From the NCBI RefSeq assembly GCF_005869845.1, contig NZ_VAWF01000001.1, forward strand, positions 744,001-808,000: DNA of 64,000 nucleotides. The letters run 5' to 3'. The position numbers were made by a program, and so were the translations under genes. The notes under the pieces were generated by a model. That model saw only the letters and a list, made by a program, of their open reading frames with translations. It was not told the origin of the DNA and searched no databases. The DNA comes from Fodinibius saliphilus. GTDB taxonomy: Bacteria; Bacteroidota; Rhodothermia; Balneolales; Balneolaceae. Below are positions 48,681-58,991 of this stretch, in pieces. Position 1 is the first letter of the stretch. The number at the start of each line of letters is the position of its first letter.

Positions 48681-49676
48681 TCAATATTCCCGAGAGATCA
48701 AACGATTAAAAAAATCAGTAATTTCATTTTTGTATGAGGAGTTACCAAAACTCTGTAAGTGCTCTATAGCTTCTTGGTAATGATACTGCATAGCACTTTT
48801 GGTATCCTCAATAACATTCAGCGATTCAAAAACAGATATAACATCAGTAATTTCATCTTGCGTGTTATTTTCAGCCAACAGCAACTTTTTAAGTTGCCTA
48901 TGCTGGGAACCCTCACTGCGTTGCAGAGCCATTAAAGAAAGATACGTTTTCTTACCTTCAACGATATCCCCGCCTCTTTTCTTACCAAACTTTTCAGGAT
49001 CAGCCAGAATATCCAGCAAATCATCCTGAATCTGGAAGGCGATCCCAACTTTTTTGCCGATGTAGTTGAGCTCTTCAATCTGTTCTTCCGTTGCTCCTGC
49101 TACAGCTGCTCCCATTGCAAGAGCTCCACTGATAAGGGCTGCTGTTTTACCTTCAATCATTTCCAGATATTGTTCTATAGAAACGTCTTCTTCTGTCTCA
49201 AACATCAGATCATAAGCCTGTCCCTCACAAACTTTTTCTGCACTATTCAGAAAAATATCCAAAATAAGACTATAATCTTCTTTTGTATAGGCTTCTTCTC
49301 TACCGTATACTTGCAACTGCTTAAAGGCTTTGGCATACATAGCATCGCCGGAAAGAATGGCGGTATTAGCATCCCATTTCTTAAAAACACTCGCTTTACC
49401 ACGACGTTTTTCTGCACCGTCCATGATATCATCGTGAAGAAGCGTAAAGTTATGCAGCAGCTCTATAGAAACGGCAGCAGGCAATGCTTCTTCAACTTCA
49501 CCTCCACAAATTCCACACCCCACAAGTGTTAAATAAGGGCGAACCCGCTTACCCGAAAGCGATAATGTATAGCGCACTGGATCGTACAATAACGACGGTT
49601 CTTTAGGCAGTGCAAGCTCAGAAAGCCGAGCATCAATACGTTTAGAAAGTTTTTGCTGTTGCTTCGTATTTTCCAA
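48681..49676 (-). CDS. trans-isoprenyl diphosphate synthase
   Basis: Polyprenyl synthetase making a short or medium-chain prenyl diphosphate, 331 residues. First aspartate-rich motif LLHDDIMDGAEKRRGK (about residues 75-90), second FQIQDDLLDILAD. GKRVRPYLTLVGCGI marks the N-terminal substrate loop. The chain length (geranyl, farnesyl or geranylgeranyl) cannot be decided by eye. It is separated from the isomerase gene by 66 bp; together they supply prenyl precursors. Confidence 0.92.
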   Translation of the reverse strand: MENTKQQQKLSKRIDARLSELALPKEPSLLYDPVRYTLSLSGKRVRPYLTLVGCGICGGEVEEALPAAVSIELLHNFTLLHDDIMDGAEKRRGKASVFKKWDANTAILSGDAMYAKAFKQLQVYGREEAYTKEDYSLILDIFLNSAEKVCEGQAYDLMFETEEDVSIEQYLEMIEGKTAALISGALAMGAAVAGATEEQIEELNYIGKKVGIAFQIQDDLLDILADPEKFGKKRGGDIVEGKKTYLSLMALQRSEGSQHRQLKKLLLAENNTQDEITDVISVFESLNVIEDTKSAMQYHYQEAIEHLQSFGNSSYKNEITDFFNRLISREY

Positions 49677-49742
49677 TTTTCAAATGCTGAATTTATAAAA
49701 GGCCAAATATAAGAATTTTAGCGAAAGATGTTACGATCGAAA

Positions 49743-50762
49743 TCACTTTGATTGGATATGATTCCGATTAAGCTCATTGACGTGTTCGCAGCCTAAGAGT
49801 ACCAATATGGTAATAAGTTGCTTTCGCCAACTTCTGTAGAGTACTTCCAAGCCTTCATAACCATCGTTGATCACCGCCTTAATTACCGGCTGAGCGGAAG
49901 CTGAAAAATTTGCTCCAAGACAAAGGGTTTTAGCGATATCATGGCTGGAACGTATTCCCCCAGAGGCTATTAAATCAAATTTGTAATCAGATCTCAGCGC
50001 ATTTACCTGCTTTATGCATTCCAGTGTTGGCAACCCCCAATCGTTAAAATCATTATCTGGTGTTTTATTAGTAGCTCTTTCATTTTCAACTTTTGCCCAA
50101 CTGGTTCCTCCTGCCCCGGCAACATCAATGACTTGCACACCCGAATCCAATAAACGTTTAGCAACATTGGCTGAGATTCCGGCCCCGGTTTCTTTAACGA
50201 TTACCGGTACTGGACTCTCACTGCAAAGTTCGTCGATTCCACTTTCAATACCCTTAAACCTGCGATCGCCCTCGGGCTGCATGAGCTCTTGTAATGGATT
50301 GAGATGGACAATTACAGCATCGGCTTCAATTGAATCTATCAAAAGATTCATATCGTCTTTGGCAAGTCCCTCCACCAGCTGTGCGCCACCTATATTTGAA
50401 GCTATGAATGCATTGGGGGCTTTCTCTCGGACTACCGAAAAAGAAGAAACGGCCTCTTTATCTTCAAGCATAATACGCTGACTCCCTACGCCAAAGGGCA
50501 AATTGTAATCTTCACAAAAACGAGCAATAATAGCGTTTACTGCTCCGGCGTCAGTGTATCCACCTGTCATTGATGAGATAAAAAGAGGAAATGAAAAAGT
50601 ACGTCCCAAAAAGTCAGATTCCGTAGAAATATCTTTTACATTAACCTCCGGAAGGGCATTATGAATAAATCGATACTGCTGAAAACCTGTTTCCGTTTCA
50701 TAGTCAACTTCTCCCGAAGTTGTTAAAGAAACATGGTCTTTTTTTCGCTGCTTTATGCTCAT
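49743..50762 (-). CDS. fni: type 2 isopentenyl-diphosphate delta-isomerase
   Basis: FMN-dependent isomerase of IPP to DMAPP, 339 residues. Signatures are RKKDHVSL near the start, FISSMTGGYTDAG (about residues 63-75), GVGSQRIMLED, AVIVHLNPLQELMQPEGDRRF, IVKETGAGIS, VIDVAGAGGTSWAKVE and LIASGGIRSSHDIAK. It needs FMN and NADPH. It sits 14 bp after the SDR gene and ahead of the prenyl synthase. Confidence 0.96.
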   Translation of the reverse strand: MSIKQRKKDHVSLTTSGEVDYETETGFQQYRFIHNALPEVNVKDISTESDFLGRTFSFPLFISSMTGGYTDAGAVNAIIARFCEDYNLPFGVGSQRIMLEDKEAVSSFSVVREKAPNAFIASNIGGAQLVEGLAKDDMNLLIDSIEADAVIVHLNPLQELMQPEGDRRFKGIESGIDELCSESPVPVIVKETGAGISANVAKRLLDSGVQVIDVAGAGGTSWAKVENERATNKTPDNDFNDWGLPTLECIKQVNALRSDYKFDLIASGGIRSSHDIAKTLCLGANFSASAQPVIKAVINDGYEGLEVLYRSWRKQLITILVLLGCEHVNELNRNHIQSK

Positions 50763-50776
50763 TAGTAAAAAATTCG

Positions 50777-51508
50777 TTAAATCATATAGCTTCCGCCATT
50801 GATATGGAAGGTAGTACCGGTCATATGCGGCACTTTGCCGGAGGCCAAAAAGGCAACAAGTTCTCCTACTTCTTCAGGAGATGTTATTTCGTCAAAAGCC
50901 ATACCCTGCGTTAAATACTCTTCTCCATAAACTTCAATAGAGTCCATCGCCATATCAGTTTTGATAAAACCCGGAGCAATAGAATAGGCAGAAACATCAT
51001 GTTTTCCATAATCCCGCGCTACACTTTTTGTAAAGGCAACCAACCCTCCTTTTGAAGCAGCGTAAGCAGAATACTCTTGTGTATCACCCCTATAAGCGGC
51101 TCGCGAAGATACATTAATCAATATACCACCTTCTTGGTCTTTCTTCCACCGGTTAAGCGCCCATTTAGATAACAAGGCCGGAGCTCGTAGATTAACCTGC
51201 ATAGTTTTGTCCCAGGCATCAAGCCAAGAGTGATCATCGCTATCAAAACCGGATTCCAAAAAAATACCCGCATTATTAATTAAGATACTCGGTACTGTAT
51301 CCCGTTTAAAAATGGGGAGTAGTTTTGCTTTTAAAGTTTCAGGATTAGAAAGATCTGCATACAGACCTTCGAAACGGTCATTATTTTGAAAATCCTTTGG
51401 AAATTCCGAACTGCGAGCGGTACCTATAACATCCGCTCCCTCTTTTAATAATGATTTGGTAATACTCTTGCCAATACCACGTGATGCTCCGGTAACTAAT
51501 GCGTACAA
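50777..51508 (-). CDS. short-chain dehydrogenase/reductase (FabG-like)
   Basis: Classical SDR, 243 residues. NAD(P)-binding TGASRGIGKSI at the N-terminus, NNAGIF at about 86-91, catalytic Ser in NVSSRAAY, and the YSAYAASKGG motif (YxxxK). C-terminal VAFLASGKVPHMTGTTFHINGGSYMI resembles the FabG type. It may act in fatty-acid or polyol metabolism; the substrate is undetermined. It lies between the SUF-linked DUF2480 gene (114 bp) and fni. Confidence 0.88.
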   Translation of the reverse strand: MYALVTGASRGIGKSITKSLLKEGADVIGTARSSEFPKDFQNNDRFEGLYADLSNPETLKAKLLPIFKRDTVPSILINNAGIFLESGFDSDDHSWLDAWDKTMQVNLRAPALLSKWALNRWKKDQEGGILINVSSRAAYRGDTQEYSAYAASKGGLVAFTKSVARDYGKHDVSAYSIAPGFIKTDMAMDSIEVYGEEYLTQGMAFDEITSPEEVGELVAFLASGKVPHMTGTTFHINGGSYMI

Positions 51509-51622
51509 AAGACTAGGAATTTCTTAACATTTCTATTACATAGAATGTAATGTAACAACGATTGGCTTACAAACCGACTGGCAATTCTTATATCGTCAAA
51601 AGAAATTAATAATGTCCATTAT

Positions 51623-52147
51623 TTATGCCCTGTATACCGGTACATTAGAACACGCTTCTCCATACATTAATTTTTTGACATATGGGATGAGCTTTTGGGT
51701 TGCATGCAGATAAATACTCTCGGGAACGGGCTTTTCTTTACTTGAACAGCCTTTTAAAATTACGAACTTATCTTGGTAAGAACTCCAGTCTACTTGTTTA
51801 AGGTTACGACGGTATAGTTCATACAGCATATCATCAGAATCTCCTTCAAATACCTCTTTAGCGTGTGGTGCCAAGTGTTGTCCTACCAACATATACGCCC
51901 ATTTAGATATGATCGCATCGGTAGAACAGAATATACCCACGTATTGATCTTCAAATTGACTCCAGTCAAACTCATTGAGCTGTTCTCTAAAATCTTCCTC
52001 TTTCAGAATCATACCCTTAAAAAGAAATTGTTTAAGGTCTAATTCTGCTCGAGGAGTAGTATCAAAGTATTGCTGAAGGTCAATAGTGACCAGTTTTTCA
52101 GATTGTTTAACCTTATTTACTATTTCACCTTTGGTTTCTTGTACCAT
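51623..52147 (-). CDS. DUF2480-family protein
   Basis: A 174-residue cytoplasmic protein of the DUF2480 family, common in this bacterial group next to SUF genes. Features are VTIDLQQYFDTTPRAELDLKQFLF, FEDQYVGIFCSTDAIISKWAYMLV and VILKGCSSKEKPVPESIYLHATQKLI. Its function is unknown; position right after the A-type carrier gene suggests a role in iron-sulfur assembly. The preceding gene ends 3 bp upstream. Confidence 0.85.
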   Translation of the reverse strand: MVQETKGEIVNKVKQSEKLVTIDLQQYFDTTPRAELDLKQFLFKGMILKEEDFREQLNEFDWSQFEDQYVGIFCSTDAIISKWAYMLVGQHLAPHAKEVFEGDSDDMLYELYRRNLKQVDWSSYQDKFVILKGCSSKEKPVPESIYLHATQKLIPYVKKLMYGEACSNVPVYRA

Positions 52148-52150
52148 AAT

Positions 52151-52489
52151 CTAAATTGAAAATGATTCTCCGCACGAACATGTGCGGTTCGCATTCGGAT
52201 TATGAAAATGAAATCCTTCGCCGTTAAGTCCGTCCGTATAATCGAGTTTAGTACCTGATAAATACAAGAAACTGCGCATATCGCAGATAAGATTAATGCC
52301 TTTCTCTTCGAACTCTTGGTCTTCTTCAGTTGAAGATTCAGGGGTGCTGTCGAACTCGAGATCATATGTCAGACCTGAACACCCGCCGCTAACAACTCCT
52401 ACACGGAGTTTGGCATCATCAGCAATTTGCTGCTCTTTTCGAATTTTTTTTATGCGTTCTGCTGCTCGTTCAGTAATAGAAATGGACAT
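52151..52489 (-). CDS. A-type iron-sulfur carrier (SufA/IscA/ErpA family)
   Basis: A 112-residue HesB/IscA-fold carrier. The three conserved cysteines are present in GVVSGGCSGLTYD and in the terminal TCSCGESF. It accepts and passes Fe-S clusters. N-terminal ITERAAERIKKI is typical of the family. It lies 13 bp after the Nfu gene. Confidence 0.93.
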   Translation of the reverse strand: MSISITERAAERIKKIRKEQQIADDAKLRVGVVSGGCSGLTYDLEFDSTPESSTEEDQEFEEKGINLICDMRSFLYLSGTKLDYTDGLNGEGFHFHNPNANRTCSCGESFSI

Positions 52490-52502
52490 ATATTAACCCA
52501 CT

Positions 52503-53054
52503 TTAAACTGAGACTACTTGAATTTCCGGATCAATACGCTTAACCATGCTTTCTATTGCATATAAAGTACCACTGGTAGCCGTAGGACATGTTCCACAAG
52601 CTCCCTGATAGTGTACTTTCAAACGATCTCCATCCAGACCCAAAATCTTTAATCCTCCACCATCAGCCAATAAGTATGGGCGTACCTGCTCATCTAGCAT
52701 CTTATTGATCTCATTAAGACGGGGATCATCAGATTCCTGAACTTCTTTCGTTGCATGAACTTCTTCGTCTTCTACCGCATCTGTCTGTGGCGTTGCTTCT
52801 CGTATAGGTGGTGCTAATTGTCGAAGTAGTTCAGACCAAACTGCATCTCCATCTTGCGTTACGGTCACATACTTATCAACAAAATAAACGTTAATAACGT
52901 GATCGATTGCAAATAATGAGGAAGCTAGCTCGTTACCTTCAGCATCACCGGCATTCTCAAAAGACTTAGTGACTCCGTTGGTGAGAGGTTCGCCCAATAC
53001 AAATCGCATTGCATCGGGGTTAGGTGTACGTTCAATTTCTTTGATCTTAGGCAT
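52503..53054 (-). CDS. Nfu-type iron-sulfur scaffold protein
   Basis: A 183-residue protein in two parts: an N-terminal Nfu_N domain (ERTPNPDAMRFVLG to about residue 90) and a C-terminal NifU domain with the cluster-binding YQGACGTCPTATSGTL (CxxC). A charged linker joins them (DAVEDEEVHATKEVQESDD). It scaffolds or delivers 4Fe-4S clusters. It lies about 100 bp after sufS in the operon. Confidence 0.93.
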   Translation of the reverse strand: MPKIKEIERTPNPDAMRFVLGEPLTNGVTKSFENAGDAEGNELASSLFAIDHVINVYFVDKYVTVTQDGDAVWSELLRQLAPPIREATPQTDAVEDEEVHATKEVQESDDPRLNEINKMLDEQVRPYLLADGGGLKILGLDGDRLKVHYQGACGTCPTATSGTLYAIESMVKRIDPEIQVVSV

Positions 53055-53155
53055 AACAGTTTAAACTAATAGCTTATTAAATGTTCACTATTTAGAACGA
53101 ATATAAATATAATCTATTGCAATTGACAGCTGTATTTAATCGAAACAAAAGATTT

Positions 53156-54403
53156 TTAAAATATCGTCTTTGCTTTTTTTATCCCTTCCACAAGTCTATC
53201 AATATCTTCTTTATTATTGTAAAAGGAGATAGAAGCTCTAGCAGTAGCAGGCACGTTAAATCGACGCATAGCTGGTTGAGCACAATGATGCCCTGTTCGT
53301 ATGGCAATACCTTGCTGGTCCAGAATAGTGCCTATATCAGTGGCGTGGATATCATCAAAAACAAACGACAGTACAGATGCTTTCTCTTCTGCAGTACCGA
53401 TAAGCTTTAGGCCGTCAATTGATAAGAGCTGCTCTGTTCCATACTCAAGGAGTTCCTGTTCATAAGCAGCAATACGTTCCATGCCAATACTACTTAAATA
53501 ATCGATTGTTTCGGCAAAACCAACACCTGCTACAATGGGTGGAGTACCTGCTTCAAACTTATGGGGAATAACATTAAAGGTCGTTTCTTTAAAGGAAACC
53601 TTATCAATCATGTCCCCACCAGATCGGTATGGAGGCATTTCTTCAAGGTATTTCTTTTTGCCATATAAAATCCCAAAACCGGTAGGTCCACACATCTTAT
53701 GTGCAGAGAAAGCATAGAAATCGGCATCGAGATCTTGTACATCAACAGGACTGTGCGGGATAGCTTGTGCCCCGTCAATCAAGACCGGTATATCTTTTTC
53801 GTGAGCTGCCGCAATCATCTTTTTAACGGGATGTACTGTACCAAGGGCATTCGAGACATGCCCCATAGCAACAATTGCCGTATTCTCATTCAATTTTTGC
53901 AGATATTCATCCCAAATAAGCTCACCGGCATCATTAACCGGTGCAACAACAACCTTGGCCCCTTTTTGTTCAGCAATAATTTGCCAAGGAACAATATTAG
54001 CATGGTGCTCAATTTCAGATATGAGGATTTCATCCCCCTTTTCAATAAATTGTGACCCAAAACTATGGGCAACCAAGTTGATAGAATCTGTGGTACCAGT
54101 TGTGTAGATGATTTCCTCTTCATGCTCGGCATTAATTAAGGTTTTAACCCGTTTGCGAGCTAATTCATAGGCATCTGTTGCTTTTTGGCTGAGAGTATGA
54201 ATGCCACGATGAACATTAGCATGCTCATTTCTATGGTAATTATCCATACGTTCAGCTACACAAGCCGGCATCTGGCTCGAAGCTGCATTATCAAGATACA
54301 CTAATGGATTCCCTTTCACCTGCTGTTTAAGCACATGGAAATCGTCACGAATTTTACTAAAATCCGTTTTCTCTTCTGATATTGATGGTGCAGCTTCTGC
54401 CAT
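53156..54403 (-). CDS. sufS: SufS-type cysteine desulfurase
   Basis: PLP enzyme that provides sulfane sulfur, 415 residues. Fold I aminotransferase with VYLDNAASSQMP at the start, TTGTTDSINLVA, SEIEHHANIVPWQ, the PLP lysine in YAFSAHKMCGPTGFG, and the active cysteine loop in IRTGHHCAQPAMRRF. Group II desulfurase. It starts 5 bp after sufD. Confidence 0.96.
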   Translation of the reverse strand: MAEAAPSISEEKTDFSKIRDDFHVLKQQVKGNPLVYLDNAASSQMPACVAERMDNYHRNEHANVHRGIHTLSQKATDAYELARKRVKTLINAEHEEEIIYTTGTTDSINLVAHSFGSQFIEKGDEILISEIEHHANIVPWQIIAEQKGAKVVVAPVNDAGELIWDEYLQKLNENTAIVAMGHVSNALGTVHPVKKMIAAAHEKDIPVLIDGAQAIPHSPVDVQDLDADFYAFSAHKMCGPTGFGILYGKKKYLEEMPPYRSGGDMIDKVSFKETTFNVIPHKFEAGTPPIVAGVGFAETIDYLSSIGMERIAAYEQELLEYGTEQLLSIDGLKLIGTAEEKASVLSFVFDDIHATDIGTILDQQGIAIRTGHHCAQPAMRRFNVPATARASISFYNNKEDIDRLVEGIKKAKTIF

Positions 54404-54408
54404 AATTT

Positions 54409-55773
54409 TTAAACCGTTAATTCAGAGTCGAGCTGACGCTTGGTAAAGTTCCGAACTTCTTCTACCAATAGATTTTGTACAGAGTCAACGGTGATGTTTT
54501 CAATTGTCTCAAGTGCAAATGCATAGATCAACAGTTCTCGGGCCTGCTGTTCGTTAAGTCCACGACTTTTCAGATAAAACAGTTCATCTTTCTCTAACTG
54601 TCCTACTGTAGCTCCGTGAGTACAAACAACGTCATCTGCAAAAATCTCAAGCTGGGGCTTGGTATTCACCAATCCTTTGCGAGAAAGCAGAAGGTTCCGA
54701 TTTTCCTGGAAAGAGTCGATCTTCTGAGCATCTCGTTGAACAAAAATCTTGCCGTTAAACACAGAATGTGCCTTACCATTAATCACGCACTTATGCAGCT
54801 GGTGGCTTTCGGCATGAGAGAACCGGTGATCCATCACAGAGTGTGTATCAGAAACCTGTTCTCCGTCAATTAGAACTAGGCCATCTACCGTAAATTCGAC
54901 TTCTTCATCACGTTGAGAGATGCGCGGTTCATTTCGGGAAAGTTTTGCACCTCGTGTAATGGTATATGACTCATAATCTGCATGCTTTGCTACAAAAGCA
55001 GCAGTTCGAGCTATATGTATGGCTTCACGACTATCACGCTGAATCTTGGTATGTTTAACATAAGCCTCTTCCTCAAGATTCACTTCCACAACCGGGAGGT
55101 TGAAATATTTATTGTCAGAAAGCCCTACATGGTCTTCAATAACAGTTACTTCGGAGTTCTGTTCTGCTGCTATAACTGTACGAGGGGTTATAAAGTATTT
55201 CTCATCCGCATCAGTCTGAATATTCAGCAGGTGAATAGGTGTATCTACTTTCTTCCCTTCCGGGACATAGATGAAGGCACCGTCTTTCAGAAAAGCACTG
55301 TTGAATGCCGTAAAAACATCGCCTTCGAAATTATTATCCGCATATTTATTTAAATGCTCCTTTAGCAGGTCATTATCCTCCGCTGCCAACTGTGCAATAT
55401 TGCCAATAACAACATCGTCCGGCAGAGCGTCCATTGAAGAATGCTCTTCGGAAAAGGAGCCATTAACAAATACCAAGCGTGAGTTTTTGCATTCGGGCAG
55501 GTAATGTTCACTGAAATCAGGAACATTAACGTCCACATCTGCAGCTAGCTCGTAAGAGTCTCTATAAAGATCCCGAAGGCTGATAAATTTCCAGTCTTCC
55601 AGTTTCTTCGTGGGAAATGGGGTGCTACGAACCCCTTCTGCCCCTTTCAAGCGCACTTCATCGAGAAATTGTGATTTCCCGTTTAAAGAGCCCTGAAAGT
55701 TGAGTAGATCTTGTAAAAATGTACGTTCTTTCTTCTGCTTCACTTTTGCCATTTGATTATTGCTGTTCTCCAT
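54409..55773 (-). CDS. sufD: SUF system FeS assembly protein SufD
   Basis: Part of the SufBC2D scaffold, 454 residues with the right-handed beta-helix core. LFVEGSF-like [22 protein letters not shown], the core segments [20 protein letters not shown] and [35 protein letters not shown], and [23 protein letters not shown] are typical. Its start overlaps sufC by 17 bp. Confidence 0.95.
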   Translation of the reverse strand: MENSNNQMAKVKQKKERTFLQDLLNFQGSLNGKSQFLDEVRLKGAEGVRSTPFPTKKLEDWKFISLRDLYRDSYELAADVDVNVPDFSEHYLPECKNSRLVFVNGSFSEEHSSMDALPDDVVIGNIAQLAAEDNDLLKEHLNKYADNNFEGDVFTAFNSAFLKDGAFIYVPEGKKVDTPIHLLNIQTDADEKYFITPRTVIAAEQNSEVTVIEDHVGLSDNKYFNLPVVEVNLEEEAYVKHTKIQRDSREAIHIARTAAFVAKHADYESYTITRGAKLSRNEPRISQRDEEVEFTVDGLVLIDGEQVSDTHSVMDHRFSHAESHQLHKCVINGKAHSVFNGKIFVQRDAQKIDSFQENRNLLLSRKGLVNTKPQLEIFADDVVCTHGATVGQLEKDELFYLKSRGLNEQQARELLIYAFALETIENITVDSVQNLLVEEVRNFTKRQLDSELTV

Positions 55774-56536
55774 TTACAGATGCAGTTGCAGGTTCAATCA
55801 ACCAGTCATACCCTTGCTCTTCGAGCTTGATAGCAAGATCTTTATCACCGGACTTCGCAATCTTACCGTCGATCATAACGTGTACATGATCTGGTGTAAT
55901 GTAGTCAAGAATACGTTGATAGTGTGTTACCAAGACAACAGCATTCTCATCATCAGAGATCTCATTGATTCCATTGGCTACCGTTTTAAGAGCATCAATA
56001 TCGAGTCCTGAATCAGTTTCATCCAAAAATGAAATCTTAGGATCTAAGACAGCCATTTGAAAAATCTCATTACGCTTCTTTTCACCACCACTAAAACCGG
56101 CATTGACGCTACGTTCAATAAATTCCGGCTTCATATCAACCAATTCCAGCTTCTCTTTGGCATAATCTTCGAACTGCAGTGGATCTAATTCTTCACGTCC
56201 TCGTTCTGCAGCAATGGTATTGTAAGCCTGGCGTAATAAGTTCTTATTTGTGACACCGGGTACTTCTACCGGGTACTGGAATGCAAGGAAAAGTCCCAAA
56301 TGAGCTCGTTCATCTGCTTCAAGCTCGAGAATACTTTCCCCCTCAAACAGAATGTCACCTTGTGTTACTTCATACGCTTCATGTCCGGCAACAACTTTGG
56401 AAAGAGTACTCTTTCCACTACCGTTAGGGCCCATTATTGCATGAACCTCTCCTTCATTAATCGTCAAATTAACACCTTTGAGGATTTCCGTTCCATCCTC
56501 TTCTACACATACATGTAAATCCTTTATTTCTAGCAC
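55757..56536 (-). CDS. sufC: SUF system ATPase SufC
   Basis: ABC-type ATPase of the SufBCD complex, 259 residues. Walker [11 protein letters not shown] (about residues 36-45), the SufC-type signature [10 protein letters not shown], Walker [16 protein letters not shown], and switch histidine LVTHYQRIL. Cytoplasmic. It lies 54 bp after sufB and overlaps sufD. Confidence 0.97.
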   Translation of the reverse strand: MLEIKDLHVCVEEDGTEILKGVNLTINEGEVHAIMGPNGSGKSTLSKVVAGHEAYEVTQGDILFEGESILELEADERAHLGLFLAFQYPVEVPGVTNKNLLRQAYNTIAAERGREELDPLQFEDYAKEKLELVDMKPEFIERSVNAGFSGGEKKRNEIFQMAVLDPKISFLDETDSGLDIDALKTVANGINEISDDENAVVLVTHYQRILDYITPDHVHVMIDGKIAKSGDKDLAIKLEEQGYDWLIEPATASVNGEQQ

Positions 56537-56590
56537 GTTACCTTATTCCTCTAATATTGTTTTTAGTTTTAAAAATGATTTATGCGAAGA

Positions 56591-58039
56591 CTAACCGACG
56601 CTTCCTTCAAGCTTGATACCAAGCAACTTATCGGCCTCAACAGCAAATTCCATCGGTAGTTCTTGCAACACTTCTTTACAAAAACCATTTACAATGAGTG
56701 AAATTGCATCATCCTCATCCATTCCGCGCTGTTGTAAGTAAAAGATCTGATCTTCACCGACCCTGCTTGTTGAAGCTTCGTGTTCAACTTTTGCAGTAGG
56801 GTTCGCCGACTCAATATACGGGAATGTATGCGCCCCAGAGGTCTGTCCAATTAACATGGAGTCACAAACCGAATAGTTTTGAGCGTTTTCTGCGCGCGGA
56901 CTAATTTTAACAAGTCCACGATAACTATTATCAGATTCACCGGCCGAGATACCTTTTGAGATAATAGTACTCTTTGTATTCTCACCTACGTGAATCATCT
57001 TCGTACCCGTATCGGCCTGCTGACGATTATTGGTTACCGCTACAGAGAAGAATTCTCCGATAGAACCATCACCCTGCATTATTACGCTTGGATACTTCCA
57101 GGTAATGGCAGATCCCGTTTCTACCTGGGTCCAGGAGATCTTGGAATTATCACCACGGCAGTGTCCACGCTTAGTAACAAAGTTAAAGATACCGCCTTGC
57201 CCTTTTTCATCCCCGGAATACCAGTTCTGAATGGTAGAGTATTTAATTTCTGCATCCTCAAGAGCAACAAGCTCTACAACGGCAGCATGCAACTGGTTTT
57301 CCTGGTACATCGGCGCAGTACAACCTTCAAGATAGCTTACATGGCTGTTGTCCTCGCAGATAATAAGAGTACGTTCGAACTGACCAGACTGCATATTATT
57401 GATACGAAAATATGTAGAAAGATCCATCGGGCATACCGTATCTTCCGGCACATATACAAATGAACCGTCAGAAAATACCGCTGAGTTAAGAGCTGCATAA
57501 AAGTTATCGCCTTTGGGTACAACCGAACCCATATATTCTTTAACAAGCTCGGGATGATCTTGGATAGCTTCCGAAATAGAGCAGAATATTACGCCCGCTT
57601 CAGCAAGTTTCTCCTTGAACGTAGTAAAGATCGACTCACTATCGAATACCGCATCTACAGCAATACCTTGTAGTTGCTTTTGTTCTTCAAGGGGAATACC
57701 CAGTTTCTCATAGGTTTCCAGAATCTGGTCATCTACGTCTTCAAGACTTTCAGCCTTTTTACCATCCTTCTTCTTTGTAGATGAATAATATTGAATATCA
57801 TCGAAATTTGGTTTCTCATATTCGACATTGGGCCAGTCGGGTTCTTCCATCTGCTTCCATTTCTCAAAAGCTTCAAGACGAAACTCCAATACCCATTCCG
57901 GCTCGTCCTTGCGGCGAGATATTTCCCGGATGATATCCTCGTTAATACCTGTTGGAAAATCTTCATATTCCACATCGGTGGTAAATCCATACTTATACTC
58001 ACCACCAACCATGGATTCAAGTGCTTCAGTTTCACTCAT
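56591..58039 (-). CDS. sufB: SUF system FeS assembly protein SufB
   Basis: Cluster-building subunit of SufBC2D, 482 residues. [17 protein letters not shown] near the start, [64 protein letters not shown] (with the conserved cysteine) and the C-terminal [24 protein letters not shown] are diagnostic. It is the first gene of the leftward SUF operon. No Rrf2/SufR-type regulator is seen next to it. Confidence 0.97.
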   Translation of the reverse strand: MSETEALESMVGGEYKYGFTTDVEYEDFPTGINEDIIREISRRKDEPEWVLEFRLEAFEKWKQMEEPDWPNVEYEKPNFDDIQYYSSTKKKDGKKAESLEDVDDQILETYEKLGIPLEEQKQLQGIAVDAVFDSESIFTTFKEKLAEAGVIFCSISEAIQDHPELVKEYMGSVVPKGDNFYAALNSAVFSDGSFVYVPEDTVCPMDLSTYFRINNMQSGQFERTLIICEDNSHVSYLEGCTAPMYQENQLHAAVVELVALEDAEIKYSTIQNWYSGDEKGQGGIFNFVTKRGHCRGDNSKISWTQVETGSAITWKYPSVIMQGDGSIGEFFSVAVTNNRQQADTGTKMIHVGENTKSTIISKGISAGESDNSYRGLVKISPRAENAQNYSVCDSMLIGQTSGAHTFPYIESANPTAKVEHEASTSRVGEDQIFYLQQRGMDEDDAISLIVNGFCKEVLQELPMEFAVEADKLLGIKLEGSVG

Positions 58040-58367
58040 AAGTTGATATCTGCGGTATATTTATAATGTGTTTGATAATTGACTAACAAAACGCCAGAAC
58101 AGTGTGCGACGCTCAGAATAAAGACACGGTGTGATACTTGGAATTACAGCCCTTACCTCTAGGAAACAACCTCAGAGACGCTTTCTGTTCCGAGCACGGA
58201 ATATAAACAAACTTACTAGCAACTTAAACTTATTTCAGCGAATAACATTGTCTGTTCTTTGCACATTTCTGCATTCGAAAAATGATGATAAAAGCTTCTT
58301 AATACCAATAGAATGATACTATTTATCAAATAGGTAAAAACTATTTCGGAATTGGTATTATCAACCT
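58040..58367. other. SUF operon upstream region
   Basis: About 330 bp with no gene. It should contain the sufB promoter, but no strong -33/-7 pair was chosen. It includes the inverted repeat at 58300-58360, close to the end of the neighbouring DinB gene. Confidence 0.5.
58300..58360. repeat. 61-bp element with 10-bp terminal inverted repeats
   Basis: TAATACCAAT (58300-58309) and its exact complement ATTGGTATTA (58351-58360) bound a segment that contains a second small inverted repeat (CTATTT/AAATAG around 58320-58334). It ends 7 bp past the DinB stop. It could be a terminator-like hairpin for that gene, a small interspersed element or a regulator site. Confidence 0.45.
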
Positions 58368-58871
58368 TCAAATTGCGGAAGCAATTTTCTTCAATTGATA
58401 AATATGCCGTTGACTATGGTGGATGCTAAATACTATCCACTCTAGCCGAGTTAATGCCCCAAAAAAGGGATGCTCAAAGGTTACTACAAGCTTTGTCAAA
58501 TCTTTAGCTTCGATAAGGCTGGTCATTCGCTGCCTAATATCCTGCAACATCCCAAGCATCTGTTCTTTGTCTTTAGGATTGCCATCAGGTGTAATAGGAT
58601 CTGTTGCATTCATTTTTGTTTCAAAGTCATGCATTCGCTTTTTAAAAACAGGGATCTTGTCTCCGGGCTTCCGATCTATTTCTCTCCCCTCTGCTGTAAG
58701 AAGACGTACAGCACCTCCATCTACCAATATAAGATGTTGACATACCTGTGCTGCTGACCACCCTCCGTTTGGCGGTACTGTATTAAACTTATCTGCTGAA
58801 AAATATGAAATAGTCTTTAATAATGTTTGAGTGTTCTCCTTTAGATCTCTACGCAGTACAGGTTTTTCCAT
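58368..58871 (-). CDS. DinB-family protein
   Basis: A 167-residue four-helix-bundle protein of the DinB/YfiT superfamily. Conserved histidines are in QVCQHLILVD (first helix pair) and FSIHHSQRHIYQL near the C-terminus, suitable for metal binding. DinB-like proteins include thiol transferases, but the role here is unknown. It is encoded upstream of and in the same direction as the SUF operon, separated by 328 bp. Confidence 0.85.
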   Translation of the reverse strand: MEKPVLRRDLKENTQTLLKTISYFSADKFNTVPPNGGWSAAQVCQHLILVDGGAVRLLTAEGREIDRKPGDKIPVFKKRMHDFETKMNATDPITPDGNPKDKEQMLGMLQDIRQRMTSLIEAKDLTKLVVTFEHPFFGALTRLEWIVFSIHHSQRHIYQLKKIASAI

Positions 58872-58991
58872 AATATAATTTCAGTAGTGTTCTGTCAGTC
58901 AGCGGATCTGCCTCTATGAATAAAGTAAGAATATTTAGAAACGTTAAGTCAATAGTTTGTAAAAGGAAATGTAAATTAAACTGTTATTAAT

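Noticed and set aside
58059-58091. TTG-21 bp-TATAAAT on the minus strand as the sufB promoter.
   Set aside because: It would leave a very short leader, and the match is weak in AT-rich DNA.
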